The notes under the pieces were generated by a model, which had not been told where the DNA came from, ran no database searches, and worked only from the letters and a program-made list of their open reading frames with translations. From Microthyrium microscopicum (taxonomy: Eukaryota; Ascomycota; Dothideomycetes; Microthyriales; Microthyriaceae), in contig MU004232.1 of NCBI GenBank assembly GCA_010405405.1, positions 69,540 to 133,539 on the forward strand: 64,000 nt of DNA. The letters run 5' to 3'. This document shows, piece after piece, positions 1 to 10,403 of this stretch; the stretch's first letter is position 1; every line of letters begins with the position of its first letter. Both the position numbers and the translations under genes were made by a program.

Positions 1-662
1 TCATCCTCCTTTCATACTCCCCAAACTAGCTTCCCTTAACGCAGCGACTCCCGAATGGCTCGCGGGTCCAACCCTCTTCAATTCTCTTGCGCCTTCAGCA
101 ACACCATCAACAAGTTCCCCGGCTTCATGTCGTCTAACTTTCTCTTTCGCAATCTTCAGCTCCTCTTTGATCTTCTGTACTTTATCCCCCGTCGCCACAC
201 TAAGGAGTCGTTTCAACATAGCTACCCTCTTCTCCGGAAATGATTGTATGCGCGTTGGGTTAACGAAAAAGCGTTGTTGGTCAAGATATCGACCGAACAT
301 GAGATATTCGTTGGTTCCGCTCTTGATTAGCCATGCGCGTCGTTGGGAGTCGTACTCGCGTTTATTGCGTTCGAACTCGGTGCGGGCGTGGCGGTATGTG
401 TCGTCGCGGACGGAAGAGGGTGGTGCTCCTGATTATATATATTAGCATGCAAAGGAACGGTACAGAATAGTCGTGTATGGAAGGGTTTCGCATGACGGGT
501 AGTGGGTGGCGTACTGTAGATGGTTCGTATGATTTTACGGTACAGGGAGAGGGCGTTGGCGCGGAGCTCTTCTTGTGTGTATTCGCCGTTGCCTTGAAGC
601 CGTCGGAGGACTTGGAAGGCTGAAACCTTTTTGCCCATGTGGGCGGGAAGTTTTGTTGCCAT
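1..662 (-). CDS. LYR-motif (Complex1_LYR family) mitochondrial protein
   Basis: Two exons on the minus strand (662-515 and 428-1, stop TGA at the window edge) encode about 191 residues. The donor GTACGC and the acceptor TCAG join in phase. Near residue 40 there is an L-Y-R tripeptide in a basic helix (ALSLYRKIIR), followed by an RxEFERNK-type second helix and a conserved FGRYLDQQ region, which is the layout of Complex1_LYR proteins. Members of the family are small mitochondrial matrix factors that assist assembly of respiratory complexes or iron-sulfur clusters; which complex this one serves cannot be told from sequence. The C-terminal half is lysine/glutamate-rich and probably helical. An upstream in-frame start at 752 would add 30 serine/asparagine-rich residues and is less likely. 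It is divergent from NAA40, with 286 bp shared between the two starts. Confidence 0.75.
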
Positions 663-948
663 GTTGGCGGATTGATTGCTGTTGCTGTTGCTGTGCAGTG
701 AAGCATGAATTTCCAATGTCGATGATCCGAAAAGTTGTATGATTGCGGACATAGTCGGACATAAGGACGTTCAGAATCGATCCCTGCAAGTTTGGACATT
801 TAGGGCTAGGGTTTTAGTGCGATTTTCTCGCGTCTGCCGTCTGCTAACAGCCAACATCTAAAAGCCAGACAGCTTCCAAGCTGTAACGAACAACCACTAA
901 ACTCCCTCTTCTACCCGTACATACTCACACCACAAGTCAAACCTTCCA

Positions 949-1866
949 ATGCCTACAGAAACTCGCGCCGCCAAGCGCAGCAAGACCTCCAATGCTCCAG
1001 CCCAAGCGTCTGTTGGTCCTGGCGATCTTCAAACGCGTCTTCGAGAGCTCAATACATTGTCAACAACCGAGTTTCAACAAGAGCATATCCCTAAACATCT
1101 CTTGACCTACAACTCCACCAAACTCCCAAGCGGCTCCATCACTCTTGAATACTGCTCCGCCTCCGAACTAAGCAAACAAGACCTGGACAAATGCTTCCAA
1201 TTACTAGTCCAAACCAGCCGCGAAGACTATGAAGATAGCTCGCGCGGATGGCATCCAGAGCACAAGCGCGCCGAGATGCTAGACATGAACATGCGCTACT
1301 TGATCGTCCGATCTTCCCCTTCCAAGCAACAACAACAACAACAACAACAGACTCCTATGACTGCTTCAACGCCGATTGCTGCCTCACGCGTCTCGCAAGT
1401 CGATGGCTCACACACAACTACCTCAACACCAGCCTCGACATCCTCCCGCACATCCACAGACACCATAACCACCACTAATCCCGCCCTAGACACCTTCGGC
1501 TTCCTCTCATTCCAACTAGACGATGACTGGACGCTGTCTGGCTACCGGGTGCCTATACTCTATCTCTACGAGATCCACCTTGGCCGCAGTCTGCGTGGAA
1601 CAGGTCTTGGAAAATACTTGATGAACCTCGCAAGGCACATCGCCGCCGCCACCAGCATGGCCAAAGTCGAACTCAGCGTCTTTCGATCCAACATGCACGC
1701 CGAGGACTTCTACCGTGGCCTAGGATATGTGACGGACGAGACGAGTCCACGAATGGTGAAGAAGGGCCGGAAGAGAATGAAGCCGGATTGGTTGGTTCTT
1801 AGCTTGCCCATCAAAACCGAGCCGAGCAGTGAAGAATCTGATGACGAAGGCCCTGGTCCAGCTTGA
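949..1866 (+). CDS. NAA40: N-alpha-acetyltransferase 40 (NatD), histone H4/H2A specific
   Basis: Single exon, 305 residues. NatD acetylates the N-terminal serine of histones H4 and H2A. The order matches the family: an N-terminal region with a YCSASELSKQDLDKCFQLL segment, the W-x-PE-K-x-EM-x-D segment that precedes the GNAT core (about residues 100-112), and an acetyl-CoA loop R-G-T-G-L-G at about 214-219 followed by the helix YLMNLARHIA. The protein is longer than usual because a low-complexity insertion at about 124-182 carries a polyglutamine run encoded by CAA repeats (about 1328-1350) and then a Thr/Ser-rich stretch. A basic KRSK motif near the N-terminus could be a nuclear signal. The C-terminus is acidic (SEESDDEGPGPA). 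It is convergent with the GPI-transamidase gene, 114 bp away. Confidence 0.93.
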   Translation: MPTETRAAKRSKTSNAPAQASVGPGDLQTRLRELNTLSTTEFQQEHIPKHLLTYNSTKLPSGSITLEYCSASELSKQDLDKCFQLLVQTSREDYEDSSRGWHPEHKRAEMLDMNMRYLIVRSSPSKQQQQQQQQTPMTASTPIAASRVSQVDGSHTTTSTPASTSSRTSTDTITTTNPALDTFGFLSFQLDDDWTLSGYRVPILYLYEIHLGRSLRGTGLGKYLMNLARHIAAATSMAKVELSVFRSNMHAEDFYRGLGYVTDETSPRMVKKGRKRMKPDWLVLSLPIKTEPSSEESDDEGPGPA

Positions 1867-1980
1867 ATTTGTTGGACTTTCGGCCAGCTTGAATGTGTTG
1901 GATATTATTCTGTTCGTTCTTCTACGCATTATACCCCATAGTTTCGCCATACATAGGCCAAATTCAATTATTCGTTGGTG

Positions 1981-3391
1981 TTATATCTGTCTCGCTTCCT
2001 TCCCTTTCATCTCTGGTCGTTCGGCTTCCCACTCGTCCCGTAAAACAGCATACAGCAAGTCCGCAACCACTATAATCAGTCCCAAACTCCATACCAGTGT
2101 AATCGCATAGAAGAAATTTGCGTTTCCAGAGCCTGCGTAAATCCAGAGATGATAGAACGCCGGTCCTAGTAACGTCGCATACATCAACACAGCCGTTTCC
2201 AAAAATGGGTATCGCAACACTATTCATCATTAGCATCTGTCTTTTACCAATTGCAACCCGCAAACTCACAGGGAAACACATGTCTAAACAACGGCACCAT
2301 GCCCAAGAATAAAGACGTATCCGCAATACTGGGATATGGCTGGAAAACACCAATAACCCCAAGTAATGCAGTCACTACAAACAGCGGTTGTTTTCGTATA
2401 CGAAATGTCAATCCCCCTACGTAAGATGCCATGTGTAGCCAAAACACCCCGAGGAAAAATTCGCGGAAACTGTCGAACATTTCGATGAAGAAGTACCACC
2501 AGAGGCCAACGTTTGGTGTTAGATCAGGGAGGAGCAGGGGCGTTCCGTATGTTGAGAACAGGAATTGAGTGGAGCCTGTGAGAAGGACGGAGGCGTATAG
2601 GAGGGAAGCTATTACTGTGACCAGACCGAAGAAGTGGGTGACTGTGAATGAGATGGCGGACGGCGGTTTCGTTCTCGAGAATTGCTGGTCGTAGCATAGA
2701 CAGGCTAGCGGGGGGAAAAGTAAGATTGGGTAGAGTGACATGTAGGATGCTAGACCAAGCGCGAGGAGGAATGAGAGGGATTGACCGCGTGAGGCATGGG
2801 CTGTGGCCCAGAGGATAAGGGTGTTTGTGATTATAGACGTTGGGCGCGCGAGGCAGGTTGCGATCGTGAGGGGATTGAATAGGAAGCTATGTGTGTCAGT
2901 CTTTCACGGTTTCCGGCGCATTTGGATCGAGTATGTACCTTGCGACAATAGCCGTGGTGTTGTAGTTCAAGTATTTCCGAGGTGAGGTAAACAGACGAGA
3001 GGACATAGCGACACCAGTTTGCCCAATCTTAAGCAATGCATATGCGCTCAGAAGATCCATTATAATGTACAATGTATTGGTTGGCAGGGGAAAGGAGCTT
3101 GGCTCAGGCAATAATGAAAAGAGTGGTAGGAGTAACGGAGCTTGGTGGAAAACGCCGCCATCGTAAGGAGAGACATTATGCGAGTAAAGGAATAGACCCT
3201 CTTGCACTGGAGGAGAGTTAGCTAGCGTGTAATATGGGCTAGGAAGGTATCATACGTCGTTTAAAGCTTGTAACGGGAGTTGATATCTCAACGCGACCAG
3301 TGAGAGTGTCTGGAAGGGAGGGAAAGGCAGTGAAGAGTAGCAACCGCACAGCGGCGGCGGCGGCAAACAGCAGCCATTTTTGTTGATCCAT
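1981..3391 (-). CDS. GAB1: GPI transamidase subunit PIG-U / Gab1 (Cdc91)
   Basis: Four exons (3391-3256, 3206-2939, 2886-2270, 2219-1981) encode about 419 residues, the usual length for PIG-U. This ER multipass protein is a subunit of the complex that attaches GPI anchors to proteins. Diagnostic segments are the luminal SPYDGGVFHQAPLLLPL near residue 60, the SFLFNPLTI segment after intron 2, GLWWYFFIEMFDSFREFFLGVF in the middle, and PLFRHVFPLLRYPFLE, which is formed exactly across intron 3 (GTGAGT..TAG). Many hydrophobic helices are evident. The start was chosen at MDQQKWLLF, which opens directly into a hydrophobic signal-anchor. Confidence 0.93.
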
Positions 3392-4059
3392 CAACAAGCT
3401 TCATGCAGGTTGCAATGCCATGGGCGCATTGGATACGACTTGAAATTTCAAGATATCAAGCTATCAAGATGGAGACTTGGTGTTGATGTTGTTGAATGTC
3501 TGAACAGATTGATCCTTGTTTAGTCATGAGAAACGTGGCACTTGAAACTCCTGGAAAGTGGCGCATGCCCATACTCCCCAGTGGCGCAACTTCGGAAAAT
3601 TGCAGGTGGAAGGTACAATTAAAGTCAGAGCTGGGTTTATAAGACTATGATTTATACCCAACAGTTCCCAAATTTGGCAAGAATCTTGAATTGTCAAAGC
3701 TGCTTGGAGTAGCAGTTCGTTGAGAAAGTTATTCAAGTCTGCGACTCTGGATGTGTCAGTGCTACGGATGACTTCAGGTAACTTATCATGAACTACGTTC
3801 ACTTGCGACCTTCCGGTGAGGGTGGAAGTGAAATAAATGAGAACTCTGCTTTGACTCGCCAAAGACTTGACTCAAAAATTGATTGTGGTATGAACCACCT
3901 ACTTCCCAATTGGCGTTGATGCGGAAGTTGACCCTTTAACTTTGGCAAGGTACGAACAAGAAAGACCTTGCTGGAATTGGGTGTAATGATAGTAAATGGT
4001 TGACATTAGATATCCAATGCTCTGATCAGATACTATATTAAATTCTAAAACTCTTATGT
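3392..4059. other. intergenic, GAB1 promoter side and MFS gene 3' side
   Basis: No supported gene. An open frame at 3524-3862 on the minus strand has no recognisable domain and no start context of note. Nothing else is seen. Confidence 0.5.
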
Positions 4060-5806
4060 TTATGCTTTGGGTATCCCCGCAATCTCCTTTTCGTCTTCCT
4101 TCTCGTCATCCTTCTCATCAACAGGACTTTGCAGCATTTCTTCCTTCCCCTTTGCGTCGCGCGCCGCTTGCTTCATTTCTTTGCGCTTCGCCTTCTCCGT
4201 ATCTTTGACTTCATCAGCCGCCACCTTCTCCATTTCCTTTGCCGCTGCCTCTCTCCGCCATCTAGGTCCCTTCTTGACCAGAATTAGCAGAATCGGTGTA
4301 AACGAAATCCAGATTCCAGCAGCCAATGTCACTGTTGGTCCGAATTTTATAGCATTGATAAGTGGGATTACAGCAGCCGCTGCTCCAGCGCCCATCCAGC
4401 ATCGCACCAAGTTATTGGCCGCCGTAGCGGTTGCTGGTTTTCCGGGGTACAAATCTACCAGTAGAATGTTCATGCAGTTGAAACCAGCAGTCAGTGAGTA
4501 GCCTGCTAGAAATAGGAAGACGCATGGTGCGGCAATGGAGACTCGCTCCGCAACGACCCAGCCATAGCAGAGCATTCCTATGGCCCCAATGGATACGGCT
4601 GGGATGTAGACTTCAAGACGCACTTTCTCGATGGGGAAGTTTGAGAGGTCGGTTTGTTTGTTTTTGATGACCTCTATGCCCTCTCTTTTGGCATGGCGCC
4701 GAAAGTTCCAGTCCATGAAACGGCCAGTGGTAAAGGCTGAGATCAGCGAGCCAACTCCAAATGGCAAATACAGCAGTGAGATTTGGAAATCGTCCAAATG
4801 GTATCCAGCACGGAACTCAGTCGGGATGGACGAGGTGATTGCGTAGTAACAGCTGAACAACACTCCGGCAGCAAATAAAGCAATGCAGGCTGTTTTACTG
4901 AAAATAATTCGCAGTGTCAACATTGGGTTTGGGAAAGTGATATGTCGTGTGGCAGCGAGACGATCACGCTCCTCAAATAAATCCTGACGACCTTCCTTCT
5001 TGAGTTTCTTCTCATGTAGCCAAGTCATCAGTGTATGATTCAACGGAGGTGGTGGAATGGATCCATTTCCCACGATTTTGCGACATGTTTCCGGGAAGAA
5101 TAGGAAGATTGGCGTGAATAGCACACAGCCAAAAATTGTGAGGAACCAGAATATCCAGCGCCAACCGGCATATTGCGACAAAATTCCTCCTATGAATGGA
5201 CCTAAGGAAGGGCCAAGAATTGATCCGACTGAGGCATAGGCAATGTAAGTTCCACGTTCTGCAGAAGGAACGATATCAGCTACAATCGCGTTTGCAATGG
5301 CGATAAGTCCACTGGATCCAGAACTTTGTAAACAACGTAAGACTAGTAAGGCTGTATAATTATCTTGCAAGGCAATTCCAATATTGGCTGCAACCCAAAG
5401 AACGATGCAGATAAGGTAGGCTGGACGTCTGCCAGCAGAATCCGAAAAGGCACCCACAAAAGTTGGTGCCAAACCTTGGAATATCTGCCCAACATTAGTC
5501 CAAAGTTTCTAATGTGGATATAGGAGAGGTACACACTAAGTAAGTTGTGAGAGTAAGATTAATCAATGTATTGGATACATGCAAATCAGCGGCAACCGAA
5601 TTCAATGCCGGAAGATAAATGGCACCGGTCATTGGCGAAATGAAACCAGCAGTCGAGGCCGTAAGCACAATAGCAATCTTCTGCTTATGAGTGTATATTG
5701 AAAACGGAACATCATTGGTGGGTTCTCTCGTAATCTCGACTGTAGCATCCGCTCTCTCAACATCAGGCTCGATCTGAGGCTCGACTTTTTCCTTTGTAGA
5801 CGCCAT
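4060..5806 (-). CDS. MFS drug:H+ antiporter (DHA1 family, 12-TM)
   Basis: Two exons (5806-5537, 5484-4060) encode about 564 residues. The intron (GTGTGT..GGGCAG, phase 0) rebuilds the family motif TYLIFQGLAPTF in transmembrane helix 2. Other DHA1 signatures are the N-terminal GFISPMTGAIYLPAL (TM1), the loop 2-3 motif GAFSDSAGRRPAY (motif A), RCLQSSGSSGLIAIANAIVAD (TM4), GPSLGPFIGG (antiporter motif C, TM5) and WRWIFWFL (TM6). It probably exports toxic or self-made small molecules across the plasma membrane; the substrate is not predictable. The C-terminal tail of about 80 residues is unusually charged (Lys/Glu/Asp) and would be cytosolic. A Zn2Cys6 regulator lies 691 bp upstream on the same strand, a common exporter/regulator arrangement. 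Confidence 0.92.
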
Positions 5807-6496
5807 GCTTGAAAACACAAAAACTTGAATTAGAGATCGAAGAACACTAACTAACCAAACGCCTTTAACTAAGAAGGATAGACATGACGGGAATACAATG
5901 GACATAACTCTACATAGTCTCTGATGCGATCAAAGGACCGCTATCGTCATGCGTTGTGGGCCATCATTTCAGCCTCGTTGAGAAGCCGTTACCGGTCCGA
6001 TGTACCAATCACTCACATTTGTTTGCAAAAGCAATCGCTCGAACCATTACTGCGTGGCCTTGACCGCTCCTTTTCCTTTTCAACAGTACCCCAGATCTTC
6101 AAGCCGCCACAATCAGCACAGCAGTTCCCTTCTGATCGGACCTGCATGCTCAAAGAGTCCCGTTTGCCGTCTGATCCGTTCTCGCCGTATCAAAAGCTAG
6201 CCAAATATGTCGCCATTATCATATCTTACCCAAAATGAGCCCTTGACAACTTGATTATTCTCATGTACCCCGATTTGATTGGCAGTAATTGTCCCAATTC
6301 TCTCTCCCCTGGCCGCCTATTTTTCACCAAAATGTGACCGGTAGTGTGCGATCCCAAAAAAACACTGATGTGATTAAATGCATGCTTAAACCACTGACGC
6401 CGGCTTTTACCAACATATGCAGAAATGTATAATGCTAAACCGTATTCCCGAATAATTATGCCTCCCCTAAACCCTGTCGTCCCCACAAATGCATTT
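5807..6496. other. intergenic between MFS exporter and Zn2Cys6 regulator
   Basis: Promoter of the MFS gene and 3' region of the regulator gene. Open frames here (for example 5924-6238 plus) look like chance. No other feature is seen. Confidence 0.5.
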
Positions 6497-8841
6497 TTAT
6501 ATCGCAAAACCATTGACGTCGGTAGGTGAATACCAATCCGTCCCATACGGCCCTGCAATTGGTGGATAAAAGAAACTATTGCTGTTCGTCCATCCCAGCT
6601 CTGCTAGGAGATGCTCGTCCAGAAAACTGGACATGTCTTGTGCACTTGTTGTTCCTTGGCCTGGGGGCCCGACTTCTGTGAATTCTGGTGTGGCGCCTGA
6701 TATTGCTAGGCCTGTTGTAGTGGTGGGATCTATGCTATGTCAGTATTGAGTGATTTAGGTAGATCTAAATGGGAGGTCTTACCGCGTGTTTCATCATTTG
6801 GCTGGTCCTCAGAGAGCGTGTAGGCTCCTTGTTGACCGCCAAATTCTTCTCTCCACCACCAGATTGCGTCAAAGACGGCGCTCATTGCTAGTCGTGTCCG
6901 AATACGGAGAGCCATGTGTTCTGTGCCATCTGGATTCTTGAAACACCTTTCACTATTCCAAAGTTGAGTCATGATTTGTGCTACCCGCGTAGGCCCATCG
7001 TTATTTTCTGAGCTCAAGCGCTTCATGATATTGACGCCCAGGAAGAAAGACTCTTTGGCATTCTCATCCATGTATTGTGCAATGTGAGATTTGAGAAGCC
7101 GAAGAATTGTAAAGGCGGAGAGAGAGGTGGCGTAGAAGTAGTAAAAAGGGGCAGCGGTGAATTTTAGAGAGCCGGAGGCGTCACAACGATCCATGTGGCG
7201 AAGGACGGTGCAGGCTGATGTATACATGCGGGTGAGCATGAAGGTTGGAATTTTTTTAGATGGGTCTTTGTAGAAGTGGAAGGCTTGGATGGTTAAGCGG
7301 GCGACATATAGATAGAACTTGTCGAGATCTGAACTGTTGTTAGCTGATGTTATGAAAGACATATATGTTCCATTGCTTACCTGTTTGGGCTGCTGGCTCA
7401 ATATCTTTCAAAGTTGCCTCGAATACCCGAATTAGAACATCAAGAGCATGCTCTTGGTCTTTAGTCATGATTCGCAGACCATTCTGCAACAAAGCTGAGG
7501 AGCATCTTGTGGCTACTCCGTTTAGTCTCAATTGAAATCTTAAAGATGGACTAATGCGTTGGAAAAGAGCATGCCGTTGCTCAGAATCCTGATACGTCTC
7601 CATCAATGCCAGAGGAGAATGGCCTTTGAAACTACACGACCTTTGATATGTGACAATTACATATCCCCATAACTCGGCTCTTCGAACGATTTGTGTTTCC
7701 GTCAAATCGACCTTTACTCTAGAGAAATCTTGGCTTGAGGTTGGAATGTGGAGCCCAATTTGCATGGCCATATGGATAACGGAACCGGCGATTGCATATG
7801 TAGTGTCATGGCTGGCAGCGGATTTCGGTAGAGGCCAGGTCAGAATCAGTAGTAGGCCTTTGATATTGGCGATGGATGCCTTTTGGAGAGATAGAAGCGC
7901 TAGATTGAGAACTTTTTCACCGAGGGAATCAAGAAGGGTGGGATCCTTGGCATAGCTTTTGCAAGCAATTCCTGTAACAGCCCAGAAAAGCAGAGGAGAT
8001 CGTTCATAGAAAGTGTTTGGATCTTTTGAAGCGTCCAAAATAGGAAGAAAGCGATGAAAGTCGCGGAAGAACCTACAAGAGGCGTCAGTGACGCCTTTGA
8101 AAAATACAGGGAGAGCTTACACGAGAAAGAGTTCATCGATCACTGCAGCAGGAAGAGTGACGCCTTCTATTGAGCGTGACAATGTGCCTGCAGGACTGAT
8201 TGGGGATTTGATATCTATTATCTCTTCGGCTGGAGGAGATATCACCACACTCATTGGGGCGGGCGGACTAGCAGATGTTCCGTTCATCACTGGAGAAATT
8301 CCAGCAATACTCGACTCTATTGAAAGAGTTGGAGTAGGAATGGACGAGCTCCAGGCAGTTTGTGTTTCCAATTTTCTTTTTAATTCATATGTTTCTCTTT
8401 CCAATTCGCTCAGTCGTCTAATATCAAAGTTAGCTCAGTCAAAATTGAAGTCAGGATGATCGCGTACTGTCTTTTGTGCTCCCGTTTGAATGGGTCTGAT
8501 ATGAGACAACTGAGACCCATTCGGCGGCATCGTGAACATGGATCCTTTGAATCGACGCTGGCGTTACAACGAACCTACAATAAAGTGTCAGTGGGGTACT
8601 ATGGGTAGTACGGCACGAGCCGAGGTTATATTAAAGAATAGATGATAGGAGTATGATGAGTGGCAGAGCGAAATGAACATACTTTTTGTTGTCTACATTC
8701 GGTACACGCCTTTTTATTTCGCTTGATGCCACTACTGGATCAGGGTGAGCCCCTGGTCAAAACAATATAAGAAGTTACCATAGCTTACTGTTCTTGGAGA
8801 CGATCGCTGGAATAGAGACTGCTCAGACTACGTTTAGACAT
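6497..8841 (-). CDS. Zn2Cys6 transcription factor with fungal-specific TF domain
   Basis: Seven exons (8841-8789, 8734-8683, 8574-8468, 8417-8121, 8072-7381, 7328-6783, 6729-6497) give about 659 residues. The zinc cluster spans two introns. Spliced, the cysteines fall at 28, 31, 38, 48, 51 and 58 (C-x2-C-x6-C-x9-C-x2-C-x6-C), a textbook binuclear cluster, with basic residues before it (IKRNKK). A leucine-containing coiled coil follows (RLSELERETYELKRKLE), suggesting dimer formation. The central region (about residues 180-480) has features of the fungal-specific TF domain (AMQIGLH, RAELWGYV). The C-terminus holds an acidic/hydrophobic segment (SSFLDEHLLAELGW), a candidate activation region. 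Exon 2 could begin 3 nt later (CAG/TAG tandem acceptor). It likely regulates the neighbouring exporter; that is inference. Confidence 0.9.
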
Positions 8842-10403
8842 GTTGATCGACGGGAATTGAAAGTCAATTGAGTGGTGAGAGAGGTGCTGAAAGCTTGCTG
8901 TAGGTTCAACGACGAGAGAGAGTTGAAGTTAGGTAGGAGGAGTCATAGAAGTTTGAAGGTTGAGGAGGCACATTGAATCGATTTGTAAGATATGGCAGAT
9001 GTATCTCCAGAGAGTTTTGACGCCACCAGACCAGACAAACCAGACAAGCAGAGCTGCAAGTGGATGGCAGCTAGAGCTAGGATATACGCTGTAAGGTGAG
9101 GTCGCCCGTTGGCTGCAAACGCCCGATAGCAATCCAATGAGATGTTTTTGCAGACCAGTGTGGGATTTAGGCAAAATAACGTCTGTGAGCCAGCGTAAAT
9201 GCACCAGATGCGTAAGGTTCTTCAAGGGTCCGGGACAAGCTGGGTTAAACTAGGACATGGCATGTATAACCAGGTATCTTTTGACAGATGGAGATGGGAA
9301 CGGTTGCTCAGCCTTGAAAAGGTCACAGATCAATGACGGGGGCATAGTGGCAACATTGAGCAATTGGCAAGTGATCAAATGCAAAGGCAACAGATGGCAG
9401 GGAGACTTTACCTAGAATAAGGCCAGGATGGATCAAGGCAAGGCTGATCCCGTTGACCGACTCTTGCTTCATCTTTCGCTCGCAACATGTTCCTTGTGAG
9501 GCCGATAGGAACAGCCAGTCGTGGAATCGTCGCCGGGGCCCAATTTCGATTATCGCCCAATGCAGCGGCACGAACTCCACTCCAGAGTCCAGAGACTCTT
9601 CTGAGCGTTGGAGATGATCACATTGGCCATTGAGATGCCCCTCAATCGCGCCCCGCGGCCATATCCACGTGATATTGTTGTGCGATACATCAATGTATGT
9701 ATATCCTAATGCACATGGATGCAGGCGAGGTTGGAGTATTATGGCAGTCAACCAATCACAGCAATGTTTCGACAAGTCAATCGCCTTGGCGCATCAACAC
9801 CATCACCCCAGTATCACGCCTTCCCCTTTGAGGAACTTGCATCCTGCAAACAGGCAGACGCCACTCTCCCAACTCCCAACTCCCAACCACACTCCTCTAG
9901 AGTCTACCTAGGACCTTACTCACCACTAACACTTTTCGGATCGGTCGGCTTCCCAAACCTCGTAAATTTCTCTCAACCTCTTTAAAATGTTCTGCAGTGC
10001 GCGGTAAAATTCTTTTTGCCTGCCGTTGAGCCTGCCGGCCTGCATGCCGTAAGTCCTGAAGGAGCTAATTGAGAAAGGCCATCAATCAGCTTCAAGCCTT
10101 CTCCACTTCTGATTGATCCACATCCCATGCATATTCAAGCACTTGATAGTCGAGTTGAGCATTGAGGCCTGCTTGGAGCCTGCCAGCCTGCCAGCCTCAC
10201 AATCCACCTCTATCAAATTGATCAAGCGGCTCCCAAGTTGTTTTCGTCGTATCTGCCAGCTTGAGCGCTTGTCACGCCTATCCAGCAAAAAGTCGTGACA
10301 GTTCCAACCCCACGAACCAGGACAGCTTTTGCCAAATATCTCGCATCCCCTAGTCACAGCACGTCACCATACACCTTTTAGTCTCGCCCTTCGGTCTTCT
10401 ACC
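8842..10403. other. intergenic, divergent promoters of TF gene and MLH1
   Basis: About 1.56 kb with no supported gene. Open frames at 8929-9225 and 9323-9775 (both minus) show no domain, no convincing start and no protein-like composition. It contains a direct duplication of short CTGCC-rich words near 10020-10195 (gcctgc/cagcctgc repeats), which looks like low-complexity sequence. Confidence 0.5.

Noticed and set aside
1328-1350. CAA microsatellite as a separate repeat locus
   Set aside because: It is in-frame polyglutamine within NAA40 and is described there.
3524-3862. 112-codon open frame, minus strand
   Set aside because: No domain, no supporting splice context, atypical composition; likely chance in the promoter of GAB1.
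9323-9775. 150-codon open frame, minus strand, upstream of MLH1
   Set aside because: Rich in Cys/His/Trp with no family likeness and overlapped by open frames on the other strand.
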